Counted from the stretch's first letter, positions 32,820 through 43,689 are shown. The stretch is DNA of 64,000 nt from Peromyscus leucopus (GCF_004664715.2 NC_051063.1:70728518-70792517), one strand, 5' to 3'. Notes: generated by a model not told the origin, from the sequence alone. Numbers and translations are program-made.

Positions 32820-33800
32820 GTAAAAGACTTGAATGGGCACTTCATGTAAATACATTGAAGTAGCCTAATAAAAATACATTTACAAACTTAATAGCATTAG
32901 TTAATGTTGAAAGTATAACGAGACACATCTGCTTTGAGAAGGAGAAGGGGCGGAGCAAACATCAGCAAGCATGGAGAACAGCTGGGCTCCCAGGCCCTCT
33001 GGTACAGGGCCTTGCTGCACACGTGGTAGCTATTAAAGGTGCGTGGACCTGGGCAAACCCTGACACTTGGCAGGGCGTTCTACTCCTGGGCATGTTCCAA
33101 GTGAAATGCACACGTGTAGGGAAAAGGGAACCTTCATTCACTGTTGGTGGGATTGCAAACTGGTCCGGGCACTCCAGAAATCAGTGTGGAGAGTTCTCAA
33201 AAAGCTAAAAATAAATCTACCAAATGACCCAGCAATACCACTCCTTGGCATATGCTCAAAGGACTCAACATCTTACTCACGGATACTTGCTCAGCCACAT
33301 TCATTGCTGCTCTATTCTCAATAGCTGGGAAATGGAAACAACCAAAATGTCCTTCGGCCAATGAGTGAATAACGAAAATGTGGTACATGTACACCATGGA
33401 ACACTATCCAGCTGTAAAATGAATCATGAAGTTTGCAGGTATGTGGATGGAACTAGAACAGGTCATACTGAGCGAGGCATCCCAAACCTAAAAGGACAAA
33501 TGTGGCATGTCCTCTGTCATTGGAGGCTCCTAGCTCCAAATTGTCAGATGTGAGCTTGTAGTAACTACAGAAATCAGAAAAGTAAAAGAAGACCATTGCT
33601 GTGGCAGGGGTAGGGGAGCAATAGAGAGGGGAATAACAGCGTATGGGAATGGGAAAAGGGGCTCTTTATGTGGGAGGAGGGAGGTAAATATAGAACAAGG
33701 ACACGGATGGAGGAGGCTAAAATAACAGTAAGAGTGTCTGAGAAAGTCATAAGAAACTATGCTATTAACTGTCTACCTAAAAAATACTATAATACACGTA
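32820..33800 (+). repeat. Old L1 3' fragment, sense
   Basis: From 'aagacttgaatgggcacttc' through 'cactgttggtgggattgcaa', 'ccagcaataccactccttgg', 'atgtggtacatgtacaccat', 'gatggaactagaacaggtca' it follows L1 ORF2 3' sequence and 3' UTR. Stops and indels throughout; not functional. Confidence 0.85.
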
Positions 33801-34285
33801 TGTCTATGTATAAATGTATAGTTTAAATGTAATTTTCACATCTGGACCAACGATGATCCCTCCAAGAGCCAAAGATTACCTAACAAAATCCTAGTACCAG
33901 ACATCAGAAGCCCTCTTGAGTAGCTGATCTCCGTTGTCCAAGAGACTCCCATGACAGTACAGGCTTTTGTACTGCTGTTGCTCTTGGTTGATAATCCAGC
34001 CCCAGCCCCACCCCGAGGTGGAAAGTAAGTCCCTACTGCTGAGGACATCATGCACTTCAGACACTGGGCCCAGAGGCCCCTGAATTGGAACTGACTTGAA
34101 AGCTTCCTCCGTGACTTCAAGCTCTCATGGTACCAGAAGGCACCATGCAAGCTTCCAAAGGAGGGAGGCAATCAACAGTCCTACCCAACTATGGCACCTA
34201 TGGACCACAGTGACAAGCATGGGACAGAGACCCTAAAGGTGCAGCTGTGCTAACATCTGTAAGGTGGGTGATCACATGGTGTATC

Positions 34286-34770
34286 CACTAGCTTTCTGTT
34301 GCTGTGATAAACAGTGTGACCCAAAGCAACTGGGGAAAGAAAAGTTTCTTTTGTTTACACTTCCACATCACAGTCATCACACTGAAGGGAGTGAGGCCAG
34401 GAGCCTGGAGGCAGGAGCCTGGCGGCAGGAGCCTGGCGGCAGGAGCCTGGAGGCAGGAGCCTGGAGGCAGGAGCCTGGAGGCAGGAGCCTGGAGGCAGGC
34501 ACTGAAGCAGAGGCCACGGAGAAGACTGCTTCCAGCCTTGCTGCTCAGGGTTTGCTCGGCCAGCTTTCTTATGCCACCCAGGACCACCTGCCCCAGGTGG
34601 CACTACCCACAGTGGGCTGGGTCATTAATCAAAAACATGTTCTCCGGACTTTGCCCACAGGCCAGTCTCATAGAGGAAATTCCTCAAGTAATGTTCCCTT
34701 TTCCCAAATGGTTCTAACTTGTATTAAGTTGACAAAAAAACTAATCAACACATATGCATGTGATAAATTT
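34286..34770. repeat. Rodent LTR-like repeat carrying a 14-bp minisatellite
   Basis: 'agctttctgttgctgtgata' at the left and 'cttgtattaagttgacaaaa' at the right are the ends of a common rodent repeat. An internal tandem expansion is listed separately. Family not named. Confidence 0.55.
34399..34496. repeat. 14-bp minisatellite, 7 copies
   Basis: Unit AGGAGCCTGGAGGC exactly repeated seven times (98 bp); copies 2 and 3 have A to C at position 11. Confidence 0.97.
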
Positions 34771-34804
34771 TCAATTTAACTAAACAGTGTTTGTAGGATT
34801 TGTA

Positions 34805-34968
34805 TATTCTTTTGTTTTGTTTTTTTGAGACAGGGTTTCTCTGTGTAGCTTTGGCGCCTTTCCTGGATCACACTCTGTAGCCCTGGCTGGCCTCGAACTC
34901 ACAGAGATCTGCCTGCCTCTGCCTCCTGAGTGCTGGGATTAAAGGCGTGCGCCACCACTGGCCCGGCA
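34805..34968 (-). repeat. B1 SINE, antisense
   Basis: 'tttgagacagggtttctctg', 'tggcctcgaactcacagaga', 'gctgggattaaaggcgtgcg', 'ccaccactggcccggc'. Little diverged. Confidence 0.95.
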
Positions 34969-35018
34969 GGACATGTATGTTCTATTGTATACACATTATT
35001 TCAATTAAAAATAAACAT

Positions 35019-35205
35019 TTAGCAGGGCAGTGGTGCTTCACACCTTTAATCCCAGTACTAGGGAGGCAGAGGCAGGCGGGTCTCTGAGTTTGAGGCCAGC
35101 CTGATCTACAGAGTGAGATCCAGGACAGCCAGGGCTGCAAAGAGAAACCCTGCCTTGAAAAACTAAACAAACAAACAAACAAATAAATAAATAAAAATAA
35201 ACACT
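35019..35205 (+). repeat. B1 SINE, sense, with (AAAC)n/(AAAT)n tail
   Basis: 'gcagggcagtggtgcttcac', 'ctttaatcccagtactaggg', 'tttgaggccagcctgatcta', 'gaaaccctgccttgaaaaac', then AAAC/AAAT repeats. Confidence 0.93.
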
Positions 35206-35439
35206 GACTTCTAGAGAGGAACAACACACTCAAAAAGCAGCATTCTTTCCAACATGGGCTCCTTTTGCTCACCAGAGAATTTGTGTAACCCCAAATGAGC
35301 AACCGGATCACCCCTCTCACTGACCGCGTCTGTAAGGTCATGTCATTGTTTCGTCTGCCTTTCACAGTTCTGGGCATGTAATCGGGTGTTCTACCCTTGA
35401 GCTTCGTCACCAGACTGTAAGGGCATTTAAAGAAGTGCT

Positions 35440-35625
35440 TTACATTCATATAATTTGTGGAGAGAGTAGTGTTGCGTACATGTCACAGCATATACACAAA
35501 GGCAAGAGGACAACTTTGGAGAGTGGGTTCTGTCCTTCTACACACGGGTTCCGGAGACTGGACTCAGGTTGTCCGGCTTGGCAGGAAGCGCCTTTACCTG
35601 CTAAGCCATCTTGTTGCCGGCCCCT
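35440..35625 (-). repeat. B3/B2-type SINE, antisense
   Basis: 'ggcaagaggacaactttgga', 'actcaggttgtccggcttgg', 'gcctttacctgctaagccat' are characteristic of B3-type SINEs in reverse. Confidence 0.75.
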
Positions 35626-35819
35626 ATAAGCTCACTCCATCTTATTGTCAGCCATTTTCAGTCCAAGGGGTGGCATATGGTATCCTCTATGCAAAGCGAG
35701 TATTCTACCTCTGGGCTACACTGGCCAGCCTATACAGTCATTTTTGAGACTATGATCCTGTGATTGATCTCCCCACACCCCGTAACTTTCATTTACTCAC
35801 ACTAACGTGACTTCAGTTC

Positions 35820-36048
35820 AGCTAGTAGAGTGCTTACATAAACCCATAAACTGGACATGGTGGCAGAGACCTGTAAACCTAGAGCTGGAGAAGTGCAGAC
35901 AGGAGGATCAGAAGTTCGAGATCAACCTCGGCTACATACAGACTTCAAGGCCAGCCAGACATCCATGGGACCCTGTTTCAAGAAAGTTTCTTATGAAGAA
36001 ACAGACCGATCACAGCATGACAGAGAAAAAAAAAAAAAAAAAAAAAAA
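35820..36048 (+). repeat. B4-type composite SINE (ID+B1), sense
   Basis: 'gtagagtgcttacataaacc' (ID-like head), 'aggatcagaagttcgagatc', 'gacttcaaggccagccagac', 'gaccctgtttcaag', ending in an A20 run near 36048. Confidence 0.7.
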
Positions 36049-36146
36049 CCTGCAGACTCAGTACCAAGGAGACAGATCAACTCGGGGTCAGGGGTTAAGG
36101 GAGGCTAAGCTGCTGTACAAAGTTTCTGAGAAATAGTGGCGCCCAG

Positions 36147-36535
36147 TGTTAATATTCTGACCCGCCCCTTGAAACCCCGTCCCTTGAAACTCCGCCCCTT
36201 GAAACCCCGCCCCCTGGGGGCCGCCCTGTGTCCTGACATAAAAGCCTCATTTTAAGGAAACTCCTCCCCTTCCTCTCCTCTTTTCCACTCTCTGTCCCTC
36301 TCCCTCCCTCCCTCTCCCTCTCCTCTCCTCTCCATTCCCAGAAGGCATGCACACCTCCGCTTTCTCTTTCTTCCTTGTCTCCTTCTTTCCTATCTTTCTC
36401 TTCATCTCTCTATTAAAATAAACTCTCCACGTGGATGCAGCGCCTGGGTGTGAATGACTTTCCATGTTTCCCTGCACTCATGGGATACTCTGGCCCGGCC
36501 AGCTGGGGGTTCCCCACTTATGTAAACTCATAACA
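36147..36535 (+). mobile_element. Solo LTR, endogenous retrovirus (ERVK/IAP-like)
   Basis: 389 bp with perfect 5-bp inverted termini TGTTA...TAACA. In order it holds GC-box repeats CCGCCCCTTGAAAC (36162-36215, three to four copies), a TATA-like CATAAAAG at 36237-36244, a long pyrimidine tract (36250-36410), and AATAAA at 36417-36422. This order (U3 enhancer/GC boxes, TATA, R with poly(A) signal, U5) fits an LTR in plus orientation. Flanks CCCAG/CCCAA may be a mutated duplication. No gag, pol or env remains. Family not confirmed. Confidence 0.75.
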
Positions 36536-36554
36536 CCCAAGAGCATGGTTGTTG

Positions 36555-36737
36555 TTGTTAGTATTGATTTCTTTTTATTTTGTGTGTATGTTTTGCTTGC
36601 ACGTGTGCACGCAGTGCCTGTAAAGGCCAGAAGAAGGCGCTGTTGGATCCCCTGGAATTAGACTTAACAGGCAGCTGTGAACCACCACGTGCTTGGTACT
36701 GAACTGGGTCCTGTGTGAAAGCTATCTCTGCAGCCCC
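36555..36737 (-). repeat. B2-type SINE, antisense
   Basis: 'tttattttgtgtgtatgttt', 'agaaggcgctgttggatccc', 'tgtgaaccaccacgtgcttg', 'gctatctctgcagcccc'. Confidence 0.8.
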
Positions 36738-37789
36738 AGGAAAGGTTGCAAAGGACGAACAGGTGGATGGATGGAGAGAAGCCAGGAAGATGAGAAGGGT
36801 GAGGGCTCTGGACGAACTGTAAGAGGTCGGGAACACAGATAAAAGAACGGGCGCCTGAATTTTGATAATGGCTTGCCTCTTAGCTCCTAGAGAAAAGTCC
36901 CCAGATCACAGAGCTCCTGACTTCTCAGCCACGCGCATACACCTTACTTCAGCTGGGCCTTGTTTACTGAGTGAGTTCTTTAACCTGAATTTCCTGAGTC
37001 ATACAGGGCTTGCTTGGAAGCAGCTGGAAAGCACGGGGCCCCTCCTTGAATCTGGTTGGCTGCTTCGAAGGAGACAAGTTGTAACAGTGTTTCCCTGGGC
37101 CAGTAAGGCCAAGGACAACTAAATTAGCAGGAAGCAGACGCTGTCTGGGGACAAGCTGGGTGCACCCAAGTTCCTGGGGACACGGCTTCAACCACGGAGC
37201 CTTTCTGTAGCTGACTGGGCATCACAGGTCAGGACTGTCTTGATTTTCAGTATTCTGGTGGGGATTTTAAAATAGAACTGTTTAAACGTGTTTTCAAATT
37301 TAAAATTGCTTTTTAAAAATTCTAAATTTGATTTATATAAGCATTTACTTCTTAATAAGGTTTGAATTGTAACCTAATTGAAATAATTGCTATTCTTTAG
37401 GGGCTAACATTACTTAAGAGAAAAATCACCACAGATTTGTTAAATGATTCCTGTACTCAAGTAACAATGACTTTTAAATTCCCATTGGCCTCCCAGAGGA
37501 TGGATGATTGCAAGTACTCCATGCTAATTCGAGCCTTTTGTAAGGTCTTCTGACCTGGAGAAGATCCTGAGAAGATGACTTATTTCGTTGATCATACCAG
37601 ATAAAATGAGACTCTCAAAACATCCATTTAGGTTAGGAAGGGAAGTGGAATTCCTGAGGTATTTGTAACTAACCTGACATTTCTGAGCACCTGACTTAAA
37701 TGAACTTTGCCCAAGAGGGCCTTGAAGTTTATCAGGAGCACAGCCCCTCCTGCTGGAGAAGAAAACAGCCCTCTTTTGTAAATGCATTG
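36738..37789. other. Unique intronic sequence
   Basis: About 1 kb with no recognised repeat; 37200-37480 is very AT-rich. No FANK1 exon could be identified in the minus-strand frames. Confidence 0.5.
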
Positions 37790-38440
37790 CCCTGGGGGAA
37801 ATAAAACTAGGCAATATCATCCATTCCATAAATGTTTGTTTAAGGCCCCTGGGACAGAGTGATAAAGAACACAGACAAGATCTTGCCCTCTTTAGCCTAT
37901 TCAACATGGTAGGAGAAGTAGATTTATTTAATTAATAAAACAATTGTGATTATTGTTCAGAGATAGGAATAGCATTAGGGAGGGGGCACCTCTAGATCAG
38001 GAAGTCGGTGAAGGAGTGGATGAGAGGGGGGATACTTAAGCAAAGACTAGAAGGATATGAAGGCTCTTTCTCACTGGAGCAAGGGAGCAGGAGGGAGTGG
38101 GGGGGGAGCGGTGATGCTCTTGATGGCTCAGAGGGCATCTAATGTGTTGGGAAGAACTGAATAAACATAATAGAGCTCAGATCCAAATGTGATGTGTGAG
38201 AGGCACCTAGTCCATAATAAGAACTTTAGAGGGCTTTGTGGGGAGAGAGGCATGGTAGAAATCAGTGGACCATACAATCAAGGTTATTCGCAGTACTGAT
38301 GGCAGCAGGAGGGGAGGAAGGGGGGCACATCCTGGGGACATCTTGAAGGCTGGTGACAAGGGCATGTGTGAGGGTTGGTGCAGGAACAAGAATCTAAGAT
38401 GACTCCAACTTCCTGCTGGAGTGAGTAGGAAGATGGCAGA
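37790..38440 (-). repeat. L2 (LINE-2) 3' fragment, antisense
   Basis: 'ttccataaatgtttgtttaa', 'gacaagatcttgccctcttt' (37810-37890) and the following Gly/Arg-type purine-rich text ('gaactttagagggctttgtg', 'aagatgactccaacttcctg') follow L2 3' sequence in reverse. Ancient and diverged. Confidence 0.6.
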
Positions 38441-38542
38441 GACAAGTGGACAGACAGGTTTGGAGGGAGGAGGCACTCCCCTAGTGGATGATGCCCCAGC
38501 CCCTTAGTAAACTCGGCCCTTTACACCTCTGTTTGGAGTTTG

Positions 38543-38690
38543 TTTTTTTGTGTTTTTGAGACAGGGTCTCCTCTATCTTTGGCTGGCCTTGAACTCACCA
38601 AGTCACCCAAATGACCCTGAGCATCTGATCCTTCTGCCTCCACCACCTGAGTGTTAGGATTACAGGCCTATGGCACACTCCTGGCTTTTG
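38543..38690 (-). repeat. B1-type SINE, antisense, diverged
   Basis: 'ttttgagacagggtctcctc', 'ggctggccttgaactcacca', 'gtgttaggattacaggccta'. Confidence 0.8.
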
Positions 38691-38766
38691 TAGCCTGGCC
38701 TACTTCAGGATGCGTTGTATATGTATAGGAAAAGAAATTGTATATGTAGATATAATTATGTAAATT

Positions 38767-38768
<2 letters not shown>

Positions 38769-38812
<44 letters not shown>
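38769..38812. repeat. (CA)n microsatellite
   Basis: About 21 CA dinucleotides. Confidence 0.95.
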
Positions 38813-38814
<2 letters not shown>

Positions 38815-39085
38815 CCTTGGGTCATCCACCTGACACATATCAGACTCAGTATTTGTAACTGGCCCAGGGTTCGTAGGGAGTGGAAGCAGGAGGGAGGGGC
38901 TTATCTTGCTTCATTTGATAAACAAATTCAGTTTTTGCATCTGATAATTATGCACAGGTTATATTCAAGTTGTATCTTCATGTTTGTCTGTTTATTCTAA
39001 AAGTGCCAAAGATACCCAAATCCACTCCTGATATTAGATATTAGGGGAAGGATGGTAGTACTAGAATTAAATGGGTTTTGCTGTC

Positions 39086-39215
39086 CTTTGTTTTGGGACA
39101 GGGTCTCACTATCTAGCCTTGCCTGGCCTGGAACTCACAGATATCCATCTGCCTCAGTGCCACCCCACCCCTACCCAGTGCTGGGATCAAAAGGGTATAT
39201 CACAATGCTCAGTTT
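39086..39215 (-). repeat. B1-type SINE, antisense, diverged
   Basis: 'tgggacagggtctcactatc', 'tggcctggaactcacagata', 'cagtgctgggatcaaaaggg'. Confidence 0.8.
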
Positions 39216-40201
39216 AAATTATTTTTAAAGAAAAAGAAGACATACATTCCCTGTGTGGTCTTATACGCAGGTTATCTGCCTAGTAGTGGAGTTAGTTTAC
39301 AAAGAAAATAATTAGAGGTAAATGTGCAAGCCAAGACTCCAAGCCACCCTGAGCAGCCCAAGGTCATGAGCTGATTTCATTTGCCCTTTCCCTGGGGAAT
39401 CATTTCTTGGCTCATTGCCTTGCTATTATTCTGTAGCACAGCGGAAGCCCCCACCATCCCTTACTTAGTGCCAGAGTTTAAGCCAGCTGTGGGGTCAGAG
39501 AGGTTTGTGTTTATTGGCTTTTAATGACTCAGCTAACAGGGATCATTACTAAAAGTAATAGGAAGCTAAGAGTGTGGAAACGGAACGATTGGACTGGCAG
39601 GTTATTTCTAGCAGTTCCTTAGCGCTGCCCTTAGACATACAACTAATTCTTTACAGTAATTAAGAAGGATCCTCCCTCTTAATCAATTTACTAGTGCTAC
39701 ATAAAACTACTCTGGTGTTATTGAGACCCCTCAGTATCAGAAGGAATAGTGTATACACAGACTTCAAACGCACTCCGTAATCCTGGCCTAACAACTCAAT
39801 GTTGCTATAATTCCATTAATGGTATGATTGAAATTATTTATAGTTAGCACTGGTTAGTGTCATATCCCTCATGCTTCTGTTACCTCTGAAAGAATCAACT
39901 ATTTCTTGTCTTGGATGAGATTTGGTTGGATACAAATATTGACAGTAAAAGAGACCAGAGATTAGACTAGGCCTTTTAAATATTAACTGACTATGGTTCA
40001 CACTTATTCAAAATAGCATTTATTAGATTGTGAAAGATTTCCTAAGGTGGTGATTTCTGAATTATTTAAAATGAATACAAATACATTTTAGTATTGTGAA
40101 AGGAGATAAATCTCATCGTTATATTGCATAAGTAACTTGGTGTGTATTTTCTACTTTAATGGGATGGGGAACAAACATTAAGTCATGGAGGTAATAACTA
40201 T
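39216..40201. other. Repeat-free intronic block
   Basis: About 1 kb of AT-rich sequence without any recognised repeat, the longest clean block close to the promoter on the FANK1 side. A candidate for conserved non-coding sequence, but this cannot be judged without alignment. Confidence 0.45.
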
Positions 40202-40345
40202 ATTAGCTAGTTGTGGTGGCATGTCTTTGGTCACAGCACTTGGGATGCAGAAGCAGGTAGATCTTTGTGAGTTCAAGGCCAGCCTGGTCTACATATTGAC
40301 TTCCAGGCCAGCCAGGACTACATAGTGAGACCCTGTCTCAGATTT
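40202..40345 (+). repeat. B1 SINE, sense
   Basis: 'gctagttgtggtggcatgtc', 'gagttcaaggccagcctggt', 'tagtgagaccctgtctcaga'. Confidence 0.88.
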
Positions 40346-40439
40346 TAAAAGTATTCTTTCATGTGTCTATGTGAGTGTGCATATTTGTATGTGTGGATGC
40401 ATGCATGTGCCTGTGGATGTCCAAGTTTGATGTTGGAAA

Positions 40440-40680
40440 TTTTGGGGTTTTTTTCTCCCTCCCTTATTCATTGAGTCAGGGGTTCTCAATCAAACCCAGA
40501 GCTTGCCCAAACAGCTAGTCACCTTGCTGTGGGACTCCTGTCACTGCCTTCTCAGGCTGGGATTACAGGCCTGCTGCCATGCCCACCCAGCATTTATGTG
40601 GGTTCTGGGGAGTGGAATTCAGGTCTTCAGTCTTGCAAGGCAAGCATTTTAACTGCCAGGATACCTCCCCAACCCCAGAT
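40440..40680 (-). repeat. Composite SINE, antisense, diverged
   Basis: 'aggctgggattacaggcctg' and 'aggcaagcattttaactgcc' (reverse of a tRNA-like head) bracket a B1-like middle; B4-like. Confidence 0.55.
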
Positions 40681-40808
40681 GTAATAAAACTGCTTATTTA
40701 TCTTTCAAAGCCTTCCTGGGCTTGTTCTCATTGAGTTTTTCAGGTTCATCTGTTTTCTCCCTGCCCAGACAACTTTGTCTCTTCTTGTTGACTATATCTT
40801 TTTTTGTT

Positions 40809-40811
<3 letters not shown>

Positions 40812-40883
<72 letters not shown>
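40812..40883. repeat. (TA)n microsatellite followed by T17
   Basis: About 27 TA dinucleotides (40812-40866) then T17. Fully self-complementary, so able to extrude a hairpin or cruciform. Confidence 0.95.
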
Positions 40884-41284
40884 CTCTGCTCCTGGACCTT
40901 TCTTCCCCAAGTTTAGGGCCTATGTACTAGGGAAATCTCATGGGAACCACCTCTCATAATTAACCAGATTATTGTGCAAGCCAACTACTTCATCCTTTCT
41001 CTTGGAAGCCTCTGTCTATCTCTCCTTCCCCAGTTTCAGACCTTGGGAGGTTGCAGTAGTTCCTAAATGGGTCTCTGGGATGATGCAACTCTTGAGATGA
41101 CCCAAACAGACACTGTATACTCTGTGTTTAATTCCCACACAGGGCTGCAACACAGTAGGAACCAGAAAAGAGAACAGATAAAAGCACAGAGCATTGAAGA
41201 TTTTGAAGTCTGCAGTGTACGCCTTTAAACAGTAACACAAACTTACAGAAATAAGGCTGCTGTCTTTAAAAGATGGTTCACAGC
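40884..41284. other. Intronic sequence, no gene seen
   Basis: No exon or repeat recognised. Confidence 0.45.
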
Positions 41285-41460
41285 TAAAGGTGTAGCTAAG
41301 TTGGTAGAGGGCTTTTCTATAAACCACCAAATCGATATTCCATCACAGCACCACTGGGGGTGGCCAAAGCCTATAACCACAGTATTCTGAAGAATCAGAA
41401 GTTCAAGGTTACGTAGTGCAAATGAGACCAGCCTGGGGATACATGAGACCCCACACACAC
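41285..41460 (+). repeat. B4-type composite SINE (ID+B1), sense
   Basis: 'aaaggtgtagctaagttggt' (ID-like), 'aatcagaagttcaaggttac', 'gaccagcctggggatacatg', 'agacccc'. Confidence 0.65.
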
Positions 41461-42064
41461 ACACACACATCATTTGGATCATTTCTCTCTGGAAAGATCA
41501 CACACAGCCTGACATCAGTTTGATATGAAACTAAAAGTCCTAGCATTGCTGTATGTTCATTATTTTTCCAGAAGGTTTGATAAAATGTACAATCCAGTGA
41601 GTTTTAAAAACAAATGATAGATATTGGATAAAAACTCTACCAATCCAAAGCAACTGTAACTCCCAACTTGTAGGCTTTCTAGAAAGTTCAGCAAGTAAGT
41701 TAAAAGAAAGGAAAGTCTTTAAATTTTTTCTTGTTATTAAGAAATGATCTTTTTTAAATGCCAGAATTTACCCCTAGGATTTTATTCTTGAAATTATGCA
41801 AAAAAGACTTGATTTATTTTAGTATTGAACAGAATCCTGTAAAGGTTTAAGTCCTTTCAAGTCTCCTGTCAAACAGTGTGCTTCTTGTAAGAACAAAGGA
41901 GGCAATAAAACAGTTTGGGTGGGGAGGAGAAAAGGAGCACCTAGGACAAAGTCCCTGGAAAGGTTGGAAAACAAAACAACAACAACCAGCAGTCAGGTGA
42001 GTTCCAGCACTTATCAGTTCTAGCAACTGTAAACAGCACACCCTATCAAACACAACATCGGAGT
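41461..42064. other. Intronic sequence, no gene seen
   Basis: Begins with a short CA run; otherwise unique. Confidence 0.45.
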
Positions 42065-42200
42065 CTCTCTTGGTAGCCCACACCTTTGATCCTAGCACTC
42101 GATAAACAGAGGCAGGTGGACCTGTGAATTTGAGGCCAGACTGGTCTACACAGTGAGTTCCAAGCTAGCCAGAGAGATACAGCAAGACCTTGTTTCAAAT
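42065..42200 (+). repeat. B1 SINE, sense
   Basis: 'tggtagcccacacctttgat', 'tttgaggccagactggtcta', 'cagtgagttccaagctagcc', 'aagaccttgtttc'. Confidence 0.88.
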
Positions 42201-42227
42201 GAAACAAAACAAAAAGGAAAAAAAGAA

Positions 42228-42350
42228 AGTTGTAACCCCAGCACTTTCAGAATGCTGAGGCATGAAGATTGCCACCAGTTCAGGAGGGTCAGAAGCCTGC
42301 CAGGAATTCAAGGTCATCCTGGGCTGCATGAGACAAATAAGACTTGGAAT
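42228..42350 (+). repeat. B1/B4-like SINE fragment, sense
   Basis: 'gtaaccccagcactttcaga', 'ttcaaggtcatcctgggctg', 'catgagac'. Confidence 0.6.
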
Positions 42351-42561
42351 ATTAAAAAAACAAAAACAAAACAACCCAGGGCTGGGGAAATGACTCCATG
42401 CATACAATGCTTGCAGAAAGTATTAGAGCCAGAACTTATATAAAAAGTCAAGTGTGGTGGTGTGATTATAATTCCAGCCCTCTGGGGTTTTAGCTAGCCA
42501 GTTTGCCTAGCCTAGTTGACAAGAGCTCTAGACCAGTGAAACACCCTGTGTCAAAAACTAA

Positions 42562-42782
42562 GGTGGGAGCCTGAAGAGATAGCTCAGCTATCATGAATAC
42601 CTACTGCTCTTCAAGGGACCCACATCCTATTCCCAACATCCACATGGCTGCTCACAGCAGGCTGTAACTCCAGTTCAAGAAGATCTGGTTCCCTCTTCTG
42701 GCCTCTTACAAGCACAAGGCACGCAAGTGGTGCACAGACATACATGTAGGCAAAACATCTGCACACATTAAAATAAAATTTA
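42562..42782 (+). repeat. B2 SINE, sense
   Basis: 'ctgaagagatagctcagcta', 'acatggctgctcacagcagg', 'ggttccctcttctggcctct', 'cagacatacatgtaggcaaa', A-rich tail. Confidence 0.92.
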
Positions 42783-42825
42783 ATTAAAAAACCAAGGTGG
42801 GTGGCATTTAAGAAATGACACCTGA

Positions 42826-42994
42826 AGCCGGGCGGTGGTGGCGCACGCCTTTAATCCCAGCACTCGGGAGGCAGAGGCAGGCGGATCTCTGTGAGTGGCC
42901 AGCCTGGGCTACCAAGTGAGTCCCAGGCAAGGTGCAAAGCTACGCAGAGAAACCCTGTCTCGAAAAACCAAAAAAAAAAAAAAAAAAAAAAAAA
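42826..42994 (+). repeat. B1 SINE, sense, young
   Basis: Near-consensus B1 ('gccgggcggtggtggcgcac' ... 'aaccctgtctcgaaaaacca' plus about 28 A). Flanked by AAGAAATGACACCTGA at 42810-42825 and AAGAAATGATACCTGA at 42995-43010. Confidence 0.95.
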
Positions 42995-43010
42995 AAGAAA
43001 TGATACCTGA

Positions 43011-43168
43011 GCCTGGTGGTGGTGGCACATGCCTTTAATCCCAGCACTGGGGGAGGCAGAGGCAAGTGGATCTCTGAGTTCAGGGTTAGCCTGGTCTACA
43101 GAGCAAGTTCTAGGACAGGCTCCAAAGCTACAAAGAAACTCTGTCTCAAAAAACAAAAACAATAAAAA
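43011..43168 (+). repeat. B1 SINE, sense, older neighbour
   Basis: 'gcctggtggtggtggcacat', 'agggttagcctggtctacag', 'aaactctgtctcaaaaaaca'. Followed by the third copy of the target word, AAGAAATGACACC, at 43169-43181. Confidence 0.93.
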
Positions 43169-43592
43169 AAGAAATGACACCACCCACTTGAGCGTGCACC
43201 TATATGGCACCTGCATACATGTGCACGAACACATACATGCACAAGCACACAGACAAGCAACAAAGAACGGGGAAATTAAAAAAAAAAAAGAAAGAAAAGA
43301 AATGATGAAAGTTTGTTATGTATCTTATGCTGGGAGGACGCACATGAGTTATATATACTCCAGACTTTTGGAATAAGGTCGAGGGGAGGCAAGATCGCAT
43401 AAACATTAGGCCCAGGCTCCTTGCAGGTTCATTAAGACTCAGGAAGCACCATTTACCATTAGTGAACCCACTACTCCTGAGGGCTTCAGCAGTGCGCTGT
43501 GGAATCTGCGGATCGTATGGCCCTGGGTTCGAGACCTGGCTCGGCGGGCTTGGCCTCTCTGCCCGCACCCCAGGCCCCAGCCCTCCGCTTAC

Positions 43593-43605
43593 TGTAGGGC
43601 TCCAT
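43593..43605 (-). CDS. FANK1: FANK1 exon 1, coding part (M-E-P-Y + first base of next codon)
   Basis: Minus strand reads GACC-ATG-GAG-CCC-TAC-A then GTAAGC: a strong Kozak context (C at -1, A at -3, G at +4), four codons M-E-P-Y, and a consensus donor splitting the fifth codon after its first base. FANK1 proteins (an N-terminal fibronectin type III domain followed by ankyrin repeats; expressed in testis and ciliated cells, reported nuclear) begin with M-E-P, so the short first coding exon fits. The remaining exons must lie at lower coordinates beyond the left edge or in this window unrecognised; none of the minus-strand open frames matches the fibronectin or ankyrin parts. The identification rests on synteny plus these few residues. 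The open 61-codon frame at 43589-43774 on the same strand is a different frame and is not proposed as coding. Confidence 0.68.
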
Positions 43606-43689
43606 GGTCAGCTGCTCCCCGGGCCCCTCGGGCCGAGCCCTGGCGGCGCCGCCCTCCTAACGCCTGTTCTCCGTGACGGGCGTCGCTCG

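Noticed and set aside
37524..37907. 127-codon minus-strand open frame considered as a FANK1 exon
   Set aside because: Translation does not resemble fibronectin type III or ankyrin sequence, and the interval overlaps an L2 fragment.
43490..43560. tRNA-like B box (GGTTCGAGACC) near 43528
   Set aside because: A matching acceptor stem, D arm and anticodon arm could not be assembled; the T stem would need two wobble pairs. More likely chance or a SINE-derived scrap.
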